Shown here: positions 58,026 to 58,188 of the stretch, one piece after another
Position numbering within the stretch: the first letter of the stretch is position 1
How the letters are laid out: every line of letters begins with the position of its first letter
NCBI RefSeq assembly: GCF_000982955.1
Contig: NZ_KQ058886.1
Span: forward strand, 1 to 58,188
Length of the DNA: 58,188 nucleotides
Reading direction: 5' to 3'
Source of the DNA: Micromonospora sp. HK10
Lineage (GTDB): Bacteria; Actinomycetota; Actinomycetes; Mycobacteriales; Micromonosporaceae
Program-made: the position numbers and the translations under genes
The notes under the pieces: model-generated
Told to the model about the DNA's origin: nothing
The model's input: only the letters and a program-made list of their open reading frames with translations
The model's database searches: none

Positions 58026-58188
58026 ATGCGCCGCGCGTTCCTCGCGATCACCGGCCTCGCCGCCGGCACCACCGCACTGGTGGCGCTCAAGGGCTCACCG
58101 GCCGCCACCCAGGCCGCCCCCGACCGGCCGGTCGCCGATGCCCCCGTCGTCCCCGGCGGCCCGGCCCGGCCCGGCGGCCCGGCCGGCG
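58026..58188 (+). CDS. exported protein, probable FMN-binding domain protein (3' end outside window)
   Basis: Only the first 54 residues are visible: a signal sequence (MRRAFLAITGLAAGTTALVA) and a Pro/Gly/Ala-rich linker. In related actinobacteria the gene after this type of ferric-reductase protein codes for a signal peptide, such a linker and an FMN-binding (RnfG/NosR-like) domain, so I infer the same here. The domain itself is beyond the edge. It starts 14 bases after the upstream stop and belongs to the same operon. Flavin would be attached by an ApbE enzyme, perhaps further downstream. Confidence 0.6.
   Translation, partial: MRRAFLAITGLAAGTTALVALKGSPAATQAAPDRPVADAPVVPGGPARPGGPAG

Overview
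The window is high-GC actinobacterial chromosome, most like Micromonospora or a close relative in the Micromonosporaceae. The basis is about 70-75% G+C, strong third-position GC bias, many GTG and TTG starts, several likely leaderless promoters, a fasR-fabD-fabH-acpP-fabF fatty-acid cluster, and the actinobacterial pair DUF3052 then AhpE beside a tRNA. No phage, plasmid, CRISPR, IS element or large natural-product cluster is visible. This assignment comes from reading the sequence only, without a database search.

Layout. 1-2.4 kb: end of a large membrane protein, a lipoprotein, a methyltransferase and a 73-aa conserved-looking protein. 2.4-7.2 kb: type II fatty-acid synthase operon with its PucR-type regulator FasR. 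7.4-10.8 kb: small or secreted proteins, a CopC-like copper protein and glutamyl-tRNA synthetase. 10.9-13.5 kb: a beta-glucosidase/MFS transporter operon. 13.7-16.3 kb: SRPBCC, VOC and DinB proteins and a WYL regulator. 16.5-26.9 kb: central metabolism and stress, with homodimeric pyruvate dehydrogenase E1 (aceE), YjbQ, an AraC/MFS/MarR group, an unusual fused alpha-beta 2-oxoacid dehydrogenase E1, DUF3052 and the AhpE peroxiredoxin. 26.97-29.4 kb: tRNA-Val(TAC) followed by a lower-GC stretch with two GNATs, an orphan membrane protein and possible gene remnants. This is the most accessory-looking part.

29.5-35 kb: ketosamine kinase, TetR-PlsC pair, stand-alone TOPRIM protein, purine (NCS2) permease with a structured 5' leader, and a GNAT with an upstream ORF and SD-masking hairpins. 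35-42 kb: MMPL transporter, membrane-fused multicopper oxidase and DUF6220 protein, divergent from a NarL-type two-component system, with two matching dyads between them. 42-48 kb: hydrolase, phosphotransferase, a RibD/DHFR-like pseudogene beside its TetR regulator, a pyruvyl transferase, a DUF664 protein and a PfkB kinase. 48-52.4 kb: translationally coupled SNF2 helicase and SWIM zinc-finger protein. 53.2 kb to the end: a coupled operon of DUF1800, Tat-exported DUF1501, a ferric-reductase-like flavohaem protein and an FMN-binding-type exported protein cut by the window edge. It looks like a membrane/cell-surface redox system and is the best candidate for undescribed biology.

Two themes recur. 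Most convergent gene pairs are separated by long perfect hairpins that act as likely bidirectional terminators, and several gene 3' ends carry short tandem duplications (21-41 bp period). Several regulator genes have clear inverted repeats in their promoters.
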